Positions 26,782 through 37,014 are shown, counted from the stretch's first letter. The stretch: 64,000 nucleotides of DNA from Marinobacter salinus (GCF_001854125.1 NZ_CP017715.1:1984001-2048000); one strand, 5' to 3'. Notes: generated by a model not told the origin, from the sequence alone. Numbers and translations: made by a program.

Positions 26782-28269
26782 TCAGTGCCCCATCAGCTGA
26801 TCAACGGCTTCAGGCTTATCGTGCACGCCGAACCGGTCAACGATGGTGGCACTGGCCTCATTCAACCCGATCACTTCGACGTCTGAACCTTCACGTCGGA
26901 ATTTGATGACGGCCTTGTCCAGGGCTCCCACCGCCGTGATATCCCAGAAATGAGCGCGGCTCAGATCAATTACCACATTATCGACTGCTTCCTTGAAATC
27001 AAAGGACTGAAGGAACTTTTCCGATGAACTGAAGAATACCTGACCCACAACCCTGTAGGTGCGGGTATCGGTTTGCTCATCCAGCTCCGGGGTTACCAGC
27101 ATGTAATGGCCAATCTTGTTGGCAAAGAACATCGCTGCCAGCAGGATGCCTGCCAGTACACCGAAGGCCAGGTTGTGAGTCGCTACAACCACAATCACCG
27201 TCACCAGCATCACGATGTTGGTGGACAGCGGGTGTTCCTTGAGGTTTCGAATGGATTCCCAGGAGAAGGTACCAATGGAGACCATAATCATGACAGCCAC
27301 AAGAGCCGCCATTGGAATCTGCACCAGCAGGTTGTCCAGCACCAGCACCATGATCAACAGGAAAACGCCCGCCGTCAGGGTGGAAAGGCGGGTACGGCCG
27401 CCTGATTTCACATTGATTATTGACTGGCCGATCATCGCGCAGCCCGCCATACCACCAATCAGGCCAGAACCGATATTGGCAATACCCTGGCCTTTACACT
27501 CGCGGTTCCGGTCGCTCTCGGTATCCGTCAGGTCGTCCACAATGGTTGCCGTCATCATCGATTCCAGCAGGCCGACCACCGCCAGCGGCAAGGAGTACGG
27601 CAGGATAATCATCAGGGTTTCCAGGTTCAGCGGGACATCCGGCCACAGGAATATCGGCAGCGTGTCAGGCAGTGCGCCCATATCACCCACCGTACGGATA
27701 TCCAGGCCCAGCACAACAGCCACTGCAGTCAGAGCCACGATGCACACCAATGGGGATGGCAGAACCTTTCCGACCACGGGAATCAGGGGGAACAGGTAAA
27801 TAATGCCCAGCCCGGCCGCCGTCATGGCATACACATGCCAGGTGACGTTCGTCAGCTCCGGTAGTTGGGCCATAAAAATCAGGATTGCCAAAGCGTTTAC
27901 GAACCCGGTAACCACCGAACGTGAGACGAACCGCATCAGGCTGCCCAGCTTCAGATAACCGGCAACAACCTGGATAACACCCGTCAGCAGCGTGGCCGCC
28001 AGCAGATACTGAAGCCCATGTTCTTTAACAAGCGTTACCATCAATACCGCCATGGCGGCGGTCGCGGCCGAGATCATTCCAGGACGGCCACCGACAAATG
28101 CGATAATGACAGCGATACAAAACGAGGCATATAGCCCCACTTTGGGATCGACGCCAGCGATGATCGAGAAGGCAATGGCCTCGGGTATCAAAGCCAAAGC
28201 GACTACGATGCCGGCGAGAAGATCTCCGCGAACGTTGGATAACCATTGGTTTTTCAGGGTATTAACCAT
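26782..28269 (-). CDS. SulP-family anion transporter with STAS domain
   Basis: A 495-residue membrane protein: the SulP transmembrane domain (about 1-380, with [20 protein letters not shown] and the [16 protein letters not shown] loop) then a STAS domain (about 395-495). SulP proteins carry sulfate or bicarbonate; BicA-type bicarbonate/Na+ symporters have this size. The exact anion cannot be told. It is the first gene of a two-gene unit with usp. Confidence 0.9.
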   Translation of the reverse strand: MVNTLKNQWLSNVRGDLLAGIVVALALIPEAIAFSIIAGVDPKVGLYASFCIAVIIAFVGGRPGMISAATAAMAVLMVTLVKEHGLQYLLAATLLTGVIQVVAGYLKLGSLMRFVSRSVVTGFVNALAILIFMAQLPELTNVTWHVYAMTAAGLGIIYLFPLIPVVGKVLPSPLVCIVALTAVAVVLGLDIRTVGDMGALPDTLPIFLWPDVPLNLETLMIILPYSLPLAVVGLLESMMTATIVDDLTDTESDRNRECKGQGIANIGSGLIGGMAGCAMIGQSIINVKSGGRTRLSTLTAGVFLLIMVLVLDNLLVQIPMAALVAVMIMVSIGTFSWESIRNLKEHPLSTNIVMLVTVIVVVATHNLAFGVLAGILLAAMFFANKIGHYMLVTPELDEQTDTRTYRVVGQVFFSSSEKFLQSFDFKEAVDNVVIDLSRAHFWDITAVGALDKAVIKFRREGSDVEVIGLNEASATIVDRFGVHDKPEAVDQLMGH

Positions 28270-28569
28270 GTTGAGTTCCGTAATTGGTAAAACAGGTACA
28301 AAGCTGCGGGGCAGTCACCTTGAGACGATCGCGAGAAAATATTCCCTCAAATAAAAATGGCGCGGGAATAAACACTAGGGCGGACTGGCTATCACAGAAT
28401 TCCGGCGAGCTTTGATCAAAAGGGGTTGAAAACAGGGGCGCGAAGCTTACCAGATTAGCACCTTACAAGTAAGGTAAGGATTATCCCCTGTATTTCTTGA
28501 TGATCGGATGACAGGCTACAATTCACCAATACCTTCAAATTTTCTCCAACACCGGAAGCCACTCCGTTC
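28270..28569. promoter_or_regulatory. Divergent promoter region, with 7-2-7 palindrome
   Basis: This 300-bp gap lies between sulP (minus) and the DUF4010 gene (plus). It holds ACCTTAC (28460-28466), AA, GTAAGGT (28469-28475), a perfect 7-bp inverted repeat that could be an operator shared by both genes. I see no other structure or small gene in it. Confidence 0.4.
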
Positions 28570-29850
28570 ATGGATGATGTAACTGCGCAGTTTCTCACTT
28601 CTCACCAGACCACGATCCACCTAGCCATCGCCCTGTTATTGGGTGCCATTATTGGTCTGGAACGGGGATGGGATGCGCGGGAACAAAAGTCCGGAGAGCG
28701 CATCGCGGGCATACGGACGTTTGCCCTGGTCGGGTTACTGGGTGGCATTTCCGCGGTTTTGGCAAAAGAGGTAACGGAATGGGCATTTCCGGTGCTGCTG
28801 CTCAGCGTCGTTGCTATGGGTATTGCCGCGTTCAGCGAGCGACTTGAGCATATCCGTAATTTCAGCATCACCGGCATGGTGGGCCTGGTGCTTACCTTCT
28901 GCTTCGGTGCCATTGCGGTCGCCGTGGACCCGGTGATGGCAACCGCAGCCGCCGTCATAACCGCCATCATCCTGGACAAAAAAGCGGAGATTCACGGCTG
29001 GGTATACAAGCTCAAAGACCACGAGCTGGATGCCGCACTCAAGCTCCTGCTGATTTCGGTGGTGATGCTGCCACTCTTGCCAAATCAGAAGATGGGCCCG
29101 GGCGGCGTGCTGAATCCACGGGAAATCTGGTGGATGGTGGTCATGATCGCGTCGATTTCGTTTGTCGGCTATTTTGCGATCCGTGTCGCCGGCCCCCGAA
29201 AAGGCATTCTGTTCACCAGCCTGTTTGCCGGGCTCAGCTCGTCAACGGCTCTGACTCTGCACTTTGCACGCCAATCGGAAAAAACGCCGCAGCTGAGTCC
29301 CCAGTTCGCGACCGGCATTCTGATTGCCTGTGGCACCATGTTTCCACGCATACTGGTGTACTGTGCTGTGATTAACCGGGACCTGCTGCCCAGTCTGATT
29401 TGGCCAGTGCTCACAATGACCGCTTTACTTTATGGACCCGCCTTCTTCATCTGGCGCCGTCACTCTGAGCAGCTCCACGTGAGCCAGCCGGCCCTTAGCC
29501 AGAATCCTCTGGACCTCACCTCTGCCCTCGTTTTCGGCCTGCTGCTTACCGCCATTCTGTTGTTGGGCGAATTCCTGAAAAGCTGGCTTGGAGATGCGGG
29601 TATCTACATGCTGGCTGCCAGTTCCGGTGTGGCCGATGTCGATGCAATAACCCTGTCACTCACTCGTATGTCCAACAATTCGCTGGCAATGAATACCGCT
29701 GTCATCGGTATCGTGATTGCTGCCGCCACGAACAACCTGGTGAAATCCGGAATGGCATGGAGCCTGGGAAACCGGCAGACAGGCCTGCTCGTGGCGGGGC
29801 CCATGGTGCTGTCTCTGGCTGCAGGCCTGGCGGTGGCCTGGTTCCAGTAA
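28570..29850 (+). CDS. MgtC/SapB and DUF4010 membrane protein
   Basis: A 426-residue polytopic membrane protein. The N-terminal part (about 15-150) is MgtC-like (LLLGAIIGLERGWDAREQ, GIRTFALVGLLGG). The rest matches DUF4010, with GLSSSTALTLHFAR and SSGVADVDAITLSL. MgtC-family proteins affect Mg2+ homeostasis, but the function of the DUF4010 fusion is unknown. It is divergent from sulP and ends exactly where the convergent alkB ends. Confidence 0.85.
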   Translation: MDDVTAQFLTSHQTTIHLAIALLLGAIIGLERGWDAREQKSGERIAGIRTFALVGLLGGISAVLAKEVTEWAFPVLLLSVVAMGIAAFSERLEHIRNFSITGMVGLVLTFCFGAIAVAVDPVMATAAAVITAIILDKKAEIHGWVYKLKDHELDAALKLLLISVVMLPLLPNQKMGPGGVLNPREIWWMVVMIASISFVGYFAIRVAGPRKGILFTSLFAGLSSSTALTLHFARQSEKTPQLSPQFATGILIACGTMFPRILVYCAVINRDLLPSLIWPVLTMTALLYGPAFFIWRRHSEQLHVSQPALSQNPLDLTSALVFGLLLTAILLLGEFLKSWLGDAGIYMLAASSGVADVDAITLSLTRMSNNSLAMNTAVIGIVIAAATNNLVKSGMAWSLGNRQTGLLVAGPMVLSLAAGLAVAWFQ

Positions 29851-30501
29851 TCAGCGGGCACGGCGGAACGTCAGATTGTACCGGCAGGGGCCGGTTAACG
29901 GATGGTCACCGGCCTTGAGTGTGAGCACACCATGATAACGCAGCCGGGCGGGGCCTCCCCAAACCACAACATCGCCGTGGTGCAATGGAATATTCACCGG
30001 CCGCTCGTTTCGCCGCAGACCTCCGAACTGGAACACCTGAGATAGCCCAAGAGTTACCGAGACAATGGGTTGCTTGAAGTCATGCTCGTCCCTGTCCTGG
30101 TGCAGCCCCATCTTGGCACCGGGCTCATACCGGTTGATCAGGCAGGCGTCCGGGCAAAACCCCTCATAGCCTGCCGCTGATGCAGCCTCTCTTGCCAATG
30201 TCCGGAAGACATCACGCATTGAAGGCCACGGACGGCCGGACAACGGGTCGTCCGATTGATAACGGTAGCCCCGCGTATCCGTGACCCAGCCTTGTTCCCC
30301 ACAACAACTCATCGCAACTGACATGGCATGCCCGCCCGGTGTTTTCATTCTTCGAAGAGGGGCAAGCTCTGTCACTTCACCGATCACACCAAGCAATCGT
30401 TCTGCACGATCCAAAGCGAACCGGCGCAAGATGACTGCGCCCTCGGCGATGATTTCAGGTAGGTGCTCGGCGGGCAGGTCATCAAAGAGATCGGGTGTCA
30501 T
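29851..30501 (-). CDS. alkB: AlkB, DNA/RNA alkylation repair dioxygenase
   Basis: A 216-residue Fe(II)/2-oxoglutarate dioxygenase of the AlkB family. Iron ligands His134, Asp136 (LHQDRDE) and His190, and the 2-oxoglutarate/substrate arginines Arg207 and Arg213 (RYNLTFRRAR), all align with E. coli AlkB at an offset of three. It reverses 1-methyladenine and 3-methylcytosine by oxidative demethylation. It stands alone, without ada, and directly abuts the convergent DUF4010 gene. Confidence 0.94.
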   Translation of the reverse strand: MTPDLFDDLPAEHLPEIIAEGAVILRRFALDRAERLLGVIGEVTELAPLRRMKTPGGHAMSVAMSCCGEQGWVTDTRGYRYQSDDPLSGRPWPSMRDVFRTLAREAASAAGYEGFCPDACLINRYEPGAKMGLHQDRDEHDFKQPIVSVTLGLSQVFQFGGLRRNERPVNIPLHHGDVVVWGGPARLRYHGVLTLKAGDHPLTGPCRYNLTFRRAR

Positions 30502-30572
30502 AAGCTTCTGCCTCTCATCGCAAAACCAGAAAAAACCGGGGCCAGGGTCTACTCTTTAATGTGTCCTCACAC

Positions 30573-30599
30573 GAACATTCGCGTGTTACGTGAATGTTC
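30573..30599 (+). promoter_or_regulatory. Long dyad upstream of the HD-GYP gene
   Basis: GAACATTCGCGT (30573-30584) pairs with ACGTGAATGTTC (30588-30599) with one G-U wobble and a 3-nt loop. It ends 17 bases before the ATG, just upstream of the AAAGGA ribosome site. It may be an operator or a leader-RNA hairpin. Confidence 0.55.
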
Positions 30600-30616
30600 A
30601 ACGCAAAGGATTACCC

Positions 30617-33442
30617 ATGCACGGAACCCGCCAATCAGCACAAATCTCCCTGGCGCCGCTCATCGCCTCTGCCATCACCCTGGGGATGTTGTTGCTGGCC
30701 ATCGTATTGGTTGCCCAGAGTTTCCGGGGTATGGAAAGCGCCAAAGTGACCGCCGCCCGTTCAGCCGCAAAGCAGCTGGCTGTCAGTGTTGACGATCGGA
30801 TTCTGGCCATCACCGCGCCACCGTCAACGGCTCTGGCCGTATTGAGCCATGACCCGTTGGCCAGGGCAACCTCTCTCGACGCGCGCATGGCCCGCTTGCC
30901 CGTGATTGCAGACATTCTGCAGAGCAGCGACATTGTCAGTGCTGTCTACGCCGGGTACAGGAACGGCGATTTTTTCCTGCTCAGAAAAGTCCGCAGTTCC
31001 GGTGTGCTGCAATTCCCGGATGCACCGCAAGAAACCCGGTTTCTATTGCAGACCATTACCCGCGAAGGTGGCGACCCCATCGGTGAATGGCACTTCTACG
31101 ATGCGGACATGCAGCCTATACAGCGCCGAGTCGTTGGCGATTACACCTACGATCCACGCTCCCGCCCCTGGTTTAACACGGCGGCTGCATCCAACACGAC
31201 CGAGCTATCGGCTCCCTACGTGTTCTTCACCACACATGAAACCGGGCTTACGCTGTCCCGTCGCGCTGCAACCGGTCCGGAAACATCTGGCGCCGTTTTC
31301 GGTATCGATGTAACGGTAACCGACCTGAGTCACCAGCTTACCGAGCTGCGCCAAACCCCGGACACCCGCATTGCCATCGTGAATGCCGATCGTAGGGTGC
31401 TTGCAGATTCCGGTGCAAAAGGCGTTGCTGATCCGGCCATATCTGCGGCTCTGGATGCTGCCGGCAAGACAGCGGAGGATGAGCCTGTCGCCCATTACAC
31501 AGTCGACAATCGCGACTGGTACGGCATGACAGAGCCGCTGGCTGCGCTGGAGGAGGAAAACCTCACCATTGCCGTTGCCATTCCTGCAGACGAATTGTTG
31601 GCGGAAGTCTGGGACACGCTGTTCCGGCAAACAATTATTGCCGGTGCGATCGCCCTGCTCTTGCTGGTGTTGGGCTGGTTCCTGGGCCGGCGCGTCGGCA
31701 GGCCTCTTGAGCGCCTCACAGATCAGGTCAGCCAGCTTTCCCGATTCCGTTTTGACACCTCGGTGAAATCCGACTCCCACATTCGGGAAGCCCGGAAACT
31801 CAGTGTGGCACTGGATGATATGGCGAAAACCATTCGGAGCTTCCAGAGCATTTCGACAGTACTGAACCGTGGTCAGAACCTGAATGAACTGCTGAGGGAC
31901 ATACTCGAGCAAATTGTTCATATCCTCGGGCAGGAGCGGGGCGGAATTTACCTGTTCAGCCGCCAGGATCAGACTCTGACGCTCGCAGTCAACGAGGGCC
32001 TTGAACTGCCGTCCGCTATTGAAGGCCTGACAACGGATACCAGTGACAGCGACATCATCCGGCTGCTTCAGGATCGCATCAGCGGCCATCCAGTGTTTGC
32101 CATTCTCCGAAACCGCGGCAAGAGCCTGGTGGGTATTCTGGTGGTCGAAATGGAAATGGGTGACCACACCCAACTGAGTGATGACCTGATTCTGTTCGTC
32201 GATGAAATCGCGGGCTCCGCCGCCGTGGCCATTGAAACCCGAGAGCTGATTGAGAGCCAGCAGGCCCTGCTTGACGGCATTATCAGACTGGTAGCTAACG
32301 CCATTGACGCCAAATCGCCCTATACCGGCGGGCATTGTGAGCGGGTGCCCAAGCTCGCCCACATGCTGATCGACGAGGCTGTCGCGAGCACGGACAGCAC
32401 CTTCGGTCCATTCTCCATGACCGAGGAACAACGTTATGAATTCCACCTCGCCGCGTGGCTCCACGACTGCGGCAAAATAACCAGCCCGGAGTATGTGGTG
32501 GACAAAGCAGTAAAGCTGGAGACCATTCACAACCGGATACACGAAATCCGTACCCGCTTTGAGCTGCTACACAGGGATGCCGAGATTCACTATCTGACAA
32601 CTGTTCTGAACGGGGGAGACGAACCCCGGGCGCGGAGCCGGCGGGACGAAGCTCAGGCAAAGCTGCAGGACGAGTTTGCCTTCATTGCCCGGACAAATCA
32701 GGGCGCTGAGTTCATGGAAGATGCCGACATCGAGCGCATTCGGGAGATCGGAGCATACACCTGGCAGCGACACTTCAATGACCGTATCGGTCTCTCCAGC
32801 GACGAGGAGCAGTCAGTGGCCGATCTCCCCGACCCTCCGCTGCCGGTCACCGAGAACCTGCTCAGTGACAAGGCCGAACACCTCCGCCCGTGGGGAGACC
32901 GGATTCCGCCGGTTCAAAAAAATGACCCCCGCAACCGCTGGGGATTTGATATGAAACTGCCCGAATATGCCGACAATCGGGGTGAAATCCACAACCTGAC
33001 TGTTCCGCGGGGAACTCTGACCGAGGAGGAGCGCTTCAAAATCAACGAACACATAGTGCAGACCATCTGCATGCTGGATGCCCTGCCTCTGCCAGACAGT
33101 CTCGCCAATGTGCCGAGGCTCGCGGGCACCCACCATGAGCGAATGGATGGGCAAGGCTATCCTTGTGGCCTGAATGCCGAAGACATGGGAATACCCGAGC
33201 GCATCATGGCGGTCGCGGATGTATTTGAGGCACTGACAGCCGTGGACAGACCTTACAAGAAGGGAAAGAGCCTGACAGAATCTCTCACCATCATGTCGAC
33301 GATGGTCACCAACGGCCACATAGATCGGGATGTATTCGAACTCTTCATACGGTCCGGCACCTATCGCCGATATGCCGAGGAACACCTTCGTCCGGAACAG
33401 ATTAACGATGTGAATGAAAGCCTGTTCATGAATACCGATTAG
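30617..33442 (+). CDS. Cache-HAMP-GAF-HD-GYP signalling protein with large insertion
   Basis: A 941-residue membrane sensor. Order: transmembrane helix (about 12-33), periplasmic dCache domain (about 40-330, with YDPRSRPWF), second helix (about 340-362), HAMP, a GAF domain (about 425-565) and an HD-GYP domain. The HD pair is His616-Asp617 (LHDCGK) and the GYP signature HHERMDGQGYP lies at 839-849. The two motifs are about 220 residues apart, far more than the usual 60-70, because of an acidic insertion at about 640-790. HD-GYP domains hydrolyse cyclic di-GMP; activity is likely but unproven given the insertion. The start at 30617 follows AAAGGA. Confidence 0.88.
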   Translation: MHGTRQSAQISLAPLIASAITLGMLLLAIVLVAQSFRGMESAKVTAARSAAKQLAVSVDDRILAITAPPSTALAVLSHDPLARATSLDARMARLPVIADILQSSDIVSAVYAGYRNGDFFLLRKVRSSGVLQFPDAPQETRFLLQTITREGGDPIGEWHFYDADMQPIQRRVVGDYTYDPRSRPWFNTAAASNTTELSAPYVFFTTHETGLTLSRRAATGPETSGAVFGIDVTVTDLSHQLTELRQTPDTRIAIVNADRRVLADSGAKGVADPAISAALDAAGKTAEDEPVAHYTVDNRDWYGMTEPLAALEEENLTIAVAIPADELLAEVWDTLFRQTIIAGAIALLLLVLGWFLGRRVGRPLERLTDQVSQLSRFRFDTSVKSDSHIREARKLSVALDDMAKTIRSFQSISTVLNRGQNLNELLRDILEQIVHILGQERGGIYLFSRQDQTLTLAVNEGLELPSAIEGLTTDTSDSDIIRLLQDRISGHPVFAILRNRGKSLVGILVVEMEMGDHTQLSDDLILFVDEIAGSAAVAIETRELIESQQALLDGIIRLVANAIDAKSPYTGGHCERVPKLAHMLIDEAVASTDSTFGPFSMTEEQRYEFHLAAWLHDCGKITSPEYVVDKAVKLETIHNRIHEIRTRFELLHRDAEIHYLTTVLNGGDEPRARSRRDEAQAKLQDEFAFIARTNQGAEFMEDADIERIREIGAYTWQRHFNDRIGLSSDEEQSVADLPDPPLPVTENLLSDKAEHLRPWGDRIPPVQKNDPRNRWGFDMKLPEYADNRGEIHNLTVPRGTLTEEERFKINEHIVQTICMLDALPLPDSLANVPRLAGTHHERMDGQGYPCGLNAEDMGIPERIMAVADVFEALTAVDRPYKKGKSLTESLTIMSTMVTNGHIDRDVFELFIRSGTYRRYAEEHLRPEQINDVNESLFMNTD

Positions 33443-33492
33443 AAAACCCGTATATTCTAAGGACTGTTTCACCCCTGATTAAGGAAATATTG

Positions 33493-34278
33493 ATGCTCTT
33501 CGCACTCATTCTTGGCGGTCTGATCGGCTACGCCTTCGGAAAATTCCCTGGCTTTCTGGTTGGTGCCGCTATTGGTGCCTTTCTTTTTAACCGCATGAAA
33601 AGCCGGCTTATTGGCAAACTCCAGAATATACAGTCCGGATTTGTTGAATCGGTTTTTGCCGTCATGGGGGCTCTGTGCAAGGCCGACGGCGTGGTGTCCA
33701 GGGATGAAATCCAGATGGCGGAGAGTATGTTTGTGCGCTTTCGCCTCAACGCAGACCAGAAAACGAAAGCCCGGGCCGCCTTTAACCGCGGCAAAGAACC
33801 CGACTTTGACCTGGACGCAGAACTGAGCCATTTCCTCCAGATGAGCGGTCGGCAGCCAGCGTTCCTGCAGATGTTTCTCCAGGTGCAGGTGTCCGCAGTC
33901 GCGGCCGATGGCATTATCCACCCCTCAGAGCACGAGATGCTGGTGCGTATCGCCCGTGGCCTGGGGCTGCCCGAAAGCCAGGTCGATCAGCTCGAAGCCA
34001 TGCTGCGCGGCGCCCATACCGGGCAGACCGGCGCAGGCGCTGGCCAACGCTCAACCACGCAACAGATTGATGACGCGTACAAAGTGCTCGGCGTTTCACC
34101 CTCCGCCAGCGATGCCGACATCAAGAAAACCTATCGTAAGCTGATGAGCGAAAATCATCCCGATAAACTGGCGGGAAAGGGTTTGCCTGAAAGCATGAGG
34201 GAAATGGCGGAAGAACGAACCCGGGAAATCAGTCACGCCTACGACGTGATCAAGGAAACCCGCAAAAAAAGCGCCTGA
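33493..34278 (+). CDS. djlA: DjlA-like co-chaperone (TerB and J domain)
   Basis: A 261-residue protein: an N-terminal membrane segment (about 1-30, glycine-rich), a TerB-like helical domain (about 45-165, with CKADGVVSRDEI and VAADGIIHPSEH) and a C-terminal J domain with HPD at 222-224. DjlA is a membrane-anchored partner of DnaK. The ATG at 33493 follows AAGGAAA. It is convergent with the ICMT-like gene, six bases away. Confidence 0.9.
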   Translation: MLFALILGGLIGYAFGKFPGFLVGAAIGAFLFNRMKSRLIGKLQNIQSGFVESVFAVMGALCKADGVVSRDEIQMAESMFVRFRLNADQKTKARAAFNRGKEPDFDLDAELSHFLQMSGRQPAFLQMFLQVQVSAVAADGIIHPSEHEMLVRIARGLGLPESQVDQLEAMLRGAHTGQTGAGAGQRSTTQQIDDAYKVLGVSPSASDADIKKTYRKLMSENHPDKLAGKGLPESMREMAEERTREISHAYDVIKETRKKSA

Positions 34279-34284
34279 CCAATG

Positions 34285-34893
34285 TCAGAACCAGCGCGGA
34301 ACCCTTGCCCGGTATTCTTCGAATTCGGCACCGAAATTCCGCGCCAGAGCCTTTTCCTCTTCACTTGCCTGGCGGGTGATCACTAGCACACCCGCTATCA
34401 GGCAGATCAGGGAAAAGACACTGGGGAACGCCAGAAAAAAACCGAATTGCCCGACCATAACGCTGATAAATAACGGGTTTCTGGACCGGCCGAATGGTCC
34501 GTGGGTCAACAGTGTTCGGTTACGTTCCCCCGCATCAATGCCGGAACGCCACTCCTCGTGCATATACGCCTGCAGATAATTGATTGATGCGAATGACGTC
34601 AGGAGAACCATCATGCCAAGTAACAGAACCGGCCATTGGTAAAGCCAGCCAAATACTCCCAGCCAGCCATCAATGTCGGCGAAAATACGCACAATACAGA
34701 CCGAAAGAATGAGCGTTCGGAATACGTTAAAGGTGTGTCGATGCCACCAGGGTGCGGTTTTCTTCTCGCCATAATTGATATGAGAGAAGCCCATCCGTTG
34801 ATATAGCCCAAGGGTCCGACCGGCAAACTGCAGGCCGATCATCAGAAAAAAAATACCCAAAAAATGGCGTACTAAAGGTTCTATAAGGTCCAT
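34285..34893 (-). CDS. ICMT-like membrane methyltransferase
   Basis: A 202-residue membrane protein of the isoprenylcysteine carboxyl methyltransferase / phospholipid N-methyltransferase type. It has about four to five hydrophobic segments, the SAM-binding pattern HGPFGRSRNPLF and the C-terminal EEKALARNFGAEFEEYRARVPRW. The methyl acceptor in bacteria is unknown. The 107 bases before it, up to the diguanylate cyclase stop, show no further gene. Confidence 0.8.
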   Translation of the reverse strand: MDLIEPLVRHFLGIFFLMIGLQFAGRTLGLYQRMGFSHINYGEKKTAPWWHRHTFNVFRTLILSVCIVRIFADIDGWLGVFGWLYQWPVLLLGMMVLLTSFASINYLQAYMHEEWRSGIDAGERNRTLLTHGPFGRSRNPLFISVMVGQFGFFLAFPSVFSLICLIAGVLVITRQASEEEKALARNFGAEFEEYRARVPRWF

Positions 34894-35000
34894 CAGGTTC
34901 GCTTAATACTGAATCAGCCTACAAGCTTATTATCTGAAGTCTGAGATGAAAAGCGTATTCGGAAACCATTAATTTCTCTGCAGCCGGAGCCATGCCCTGG

Positions 35001-36911
35001 TCAGACCGGCGAAACCGCCGATACCTTGGCCTGACCGGAAGCCCTCCATGCGACCACACGGTTCCGGCCCTGCCCCTTGGCCTCATAAAGTGCTTCGTCC
35101 GCCCTACCGAAAACCTCCTTGGTTGCGTCTGCCCGTGTTGGTGAAACACTACAAACACCGACACTGACGGTCAGGTGCAGAGTCTCTCCGGACACCCTGA
35201 AGGCGGTTTTTTCTATTTCCGTCCGAATACGTTCCGCAACTCTCACAGCCCCATCCTCCGGCGTGTCTGGCAGCAGAACCACAAACTCTTCACCCCCGTA
35301 CCGGGCAGCCAGATCCTGTGGCCTGGTAACAAACCGCCGGATGCACTGGGCAACCATTTCCAGGCAGTCATCGCCCACCAGATGGCCATAGGTATCGTTA
35401 AAGTTCTTGAAGTGATCGATGTCCAGGACCAGCAGAGACAGCTGCTCTTCGTAACGGTAGGCCCGCACCACCGCTGACTGAAACGTCCGGTCGAAGTAGC
35501 CTCGGTTCTTGAGCGCAGTCAGGGCATCGGTAGCACTGAGTTCAAGCAATTGCTGGTTGAGGTTCTCCAGGTCCCGGGTACGCTCCTGTACTCTCTCCTC
35601 CAGCAGCGTGTTGGCTTCCCGCTGCACCTTCAACGATTTCTCCTGGGCCATCCGGGCTTTGCGCTCTTCGCGCAACAGGCGCTGCTGGGCCAGAAATACG
35701 CGTTTCTTCTCCCTGTTGAGGCGATCCGCAAGGGCAACCGATAAAAGGATAACGCCAAGGGCAGATCCCACCTGGGTGGCATTCTCGGTAAGCAGATTGC
35801 GGGGCAGCATGGTGAACTTGCTCAGCGCCAGAACAATGCCGCCAAACAACATGAAGACCCAGGCAAACGTGTAGTAACGGGCCGCAGGATCTTTTTTGAG
35901 CCAACGGGCAATACTCAGAATCAGCATCGTCGTGCAGCCCAGGGCGCCCACCAATATCGTAGGCAGAATCATGTATCTGTACGGCACGAACAAACCTGCT
36001 GTCGCAAGCATACCCGCCACCATGACGAGCCCGACGGTCCATCGGTTGAGATATGGATGATTCTGACGGGTCACATTGATAAAACTGATACTGAACGTCC
36101 CGCCAAAAAGCACGACAAGATTGAGAAACACGATAATAGACTGGTCATTCCACCAGGTTGCGCCGGGCCAGAGGTACTGGAACGCCACTCCGTGAAGGCT
36201 GGCAAGGAACAACGGCATGGTGGTGATATATCCGACATAATGCAGAAAACTCCGCTCCCCTACCGCCATGAACACGAACAGATTGTAGAGAACCATCACC
36301 AGAACAATCCCGTAATAGAGCCCCTCGAACATGCTTCGGGATTGTTCAGCCGAATAAAAAGTGTCCGGATCCCAAAGGGTCAGCGGAACCTGCATGGAAC
36401 TGGTGGTGTCGACTCGCAGGTAAACAGTTGTCACCTTTTCGCCGGAAAGCGTTATCGGGACAACGAAATTACGATTGTCGATCGGCCGGTCATAGAAAGG
36501 CTGTTTGTCACCCAGAACCAGAAATTCAGATCCTGGCTGGCCCGGGTTTATGAAGAGCTCGATGTGGTCGAGAACCGGGTACCCGATTTCAAGCAAGCTG
36601 ACCGCTTTGCTCTGTGTGGCGTTTTCTAGTTTGACCCGAAACCAGTAGACCTCGCTCCCGTAGCCGAGGCTGATACTGTCACTGCCATTACGGCTCCAGA
36701 CCTCGTCAGCCAGATTGGCGACCGCTGCAATGTCGACAGGCTCGGACGGCTCCTGCCAGTAATCAACAAACCGGGAGAGCTCCAACCGCTTGGAATGGGC
36801 ATCCCAGAGGGCTGACTGTCCGGCGGAGAAAGCCGAAACGGATATCGGCAAAAGAAAAAACAGGCACAGCAACCTGTAGAGTATTGGCACGGCATGCCCC
36901 GGTTGTTTCAT
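35001..36911 (-). CDS. 7TMR-DISM diguanylate cyclase
   Basis: A 636-residue sensor. A signal peptide (about 1-28) leads to a periplasmic 7TMR-DISMED2 sugar-binding-like domain (about 35-185), then seven transmembrane helices (about 195-405), a coiled coil (about 405-460) and a GGDEF domain. The active site GGEEF is at 539-543 and an inhibitory I-site RPQD at 530-533, so it should make cyclic di-GMP and be feedback inhibited. The ligand is unknown. Together with the HD-GYP protein upstream it gives the region opposing cyclic di-GMP activities. Confidence 0.92.
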   Translation of the reverse strand: MKQPGHAVPILYRLLCLFFLLPISVSAFSAGQSALWDAHSKRLELSRFVDYWQEPSEPVDIAAVANLADEVWSRNGSDSISLGYGSEVYWFRVKLENATQSKAVSLLEIGYPVLDHIELFINPGQPGSEFLVLGDKQPFYDRPIDNRNFVVPITLSGEKVTTVYLRVDTTSSMQVPLTLWDPDTFYSAEQSRSMFEGLYYGIVLVMVLYNLFVFMAVGERSFLHYVGYITTMPLFLASLHGVAFQYLWPGATWWNDQSIIVFLNLVVLFGGTFSISFINVTRQNHPYLNRWTVGLVMVAGMLATAGLFVPYRYMILPTILVGALGCTTMLILSIARWLKKDPAARYYTFAWVFMLFGGIVLALSKFTMLPRNLLTENATQVGSALGVILLSVALADRLNREKKRVFLAQQRLLREERKARMAQEKSLKVQREANTLLEERVQERTRDLENLNQQLLELSATDALTALKNRGYFDRTFQSAVVRAYRYEEQLSLLVLDIDHFKNFNDTYGHLVGDDCLEMVAQCIRRFVTRPQDLAARYGGEEFVVLLPDTPEDGAVRVAERIRTEIEKTAFRVSGETLHLTVSVGVCSVSPTRADATKEVFGRADEALYEAKGQGRNRVVAWRASGQAKVSAVSPV

Positions 36912-37014
36912 TTATTGTTATTTGCTTATTCCGGAGTATGCCCCAAACCATCTGACCGCGCCGCGTCTCCATACCATTTGATGCAAATCGACAAGAAAAG
37001 CTACAAACCTGCCT

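Noticed and set aside
31205..32542. A 445-codon open frame on the minus strand
   Set aside because: Antisense to the HD-GYP gene, whose motifs are continuous across it.
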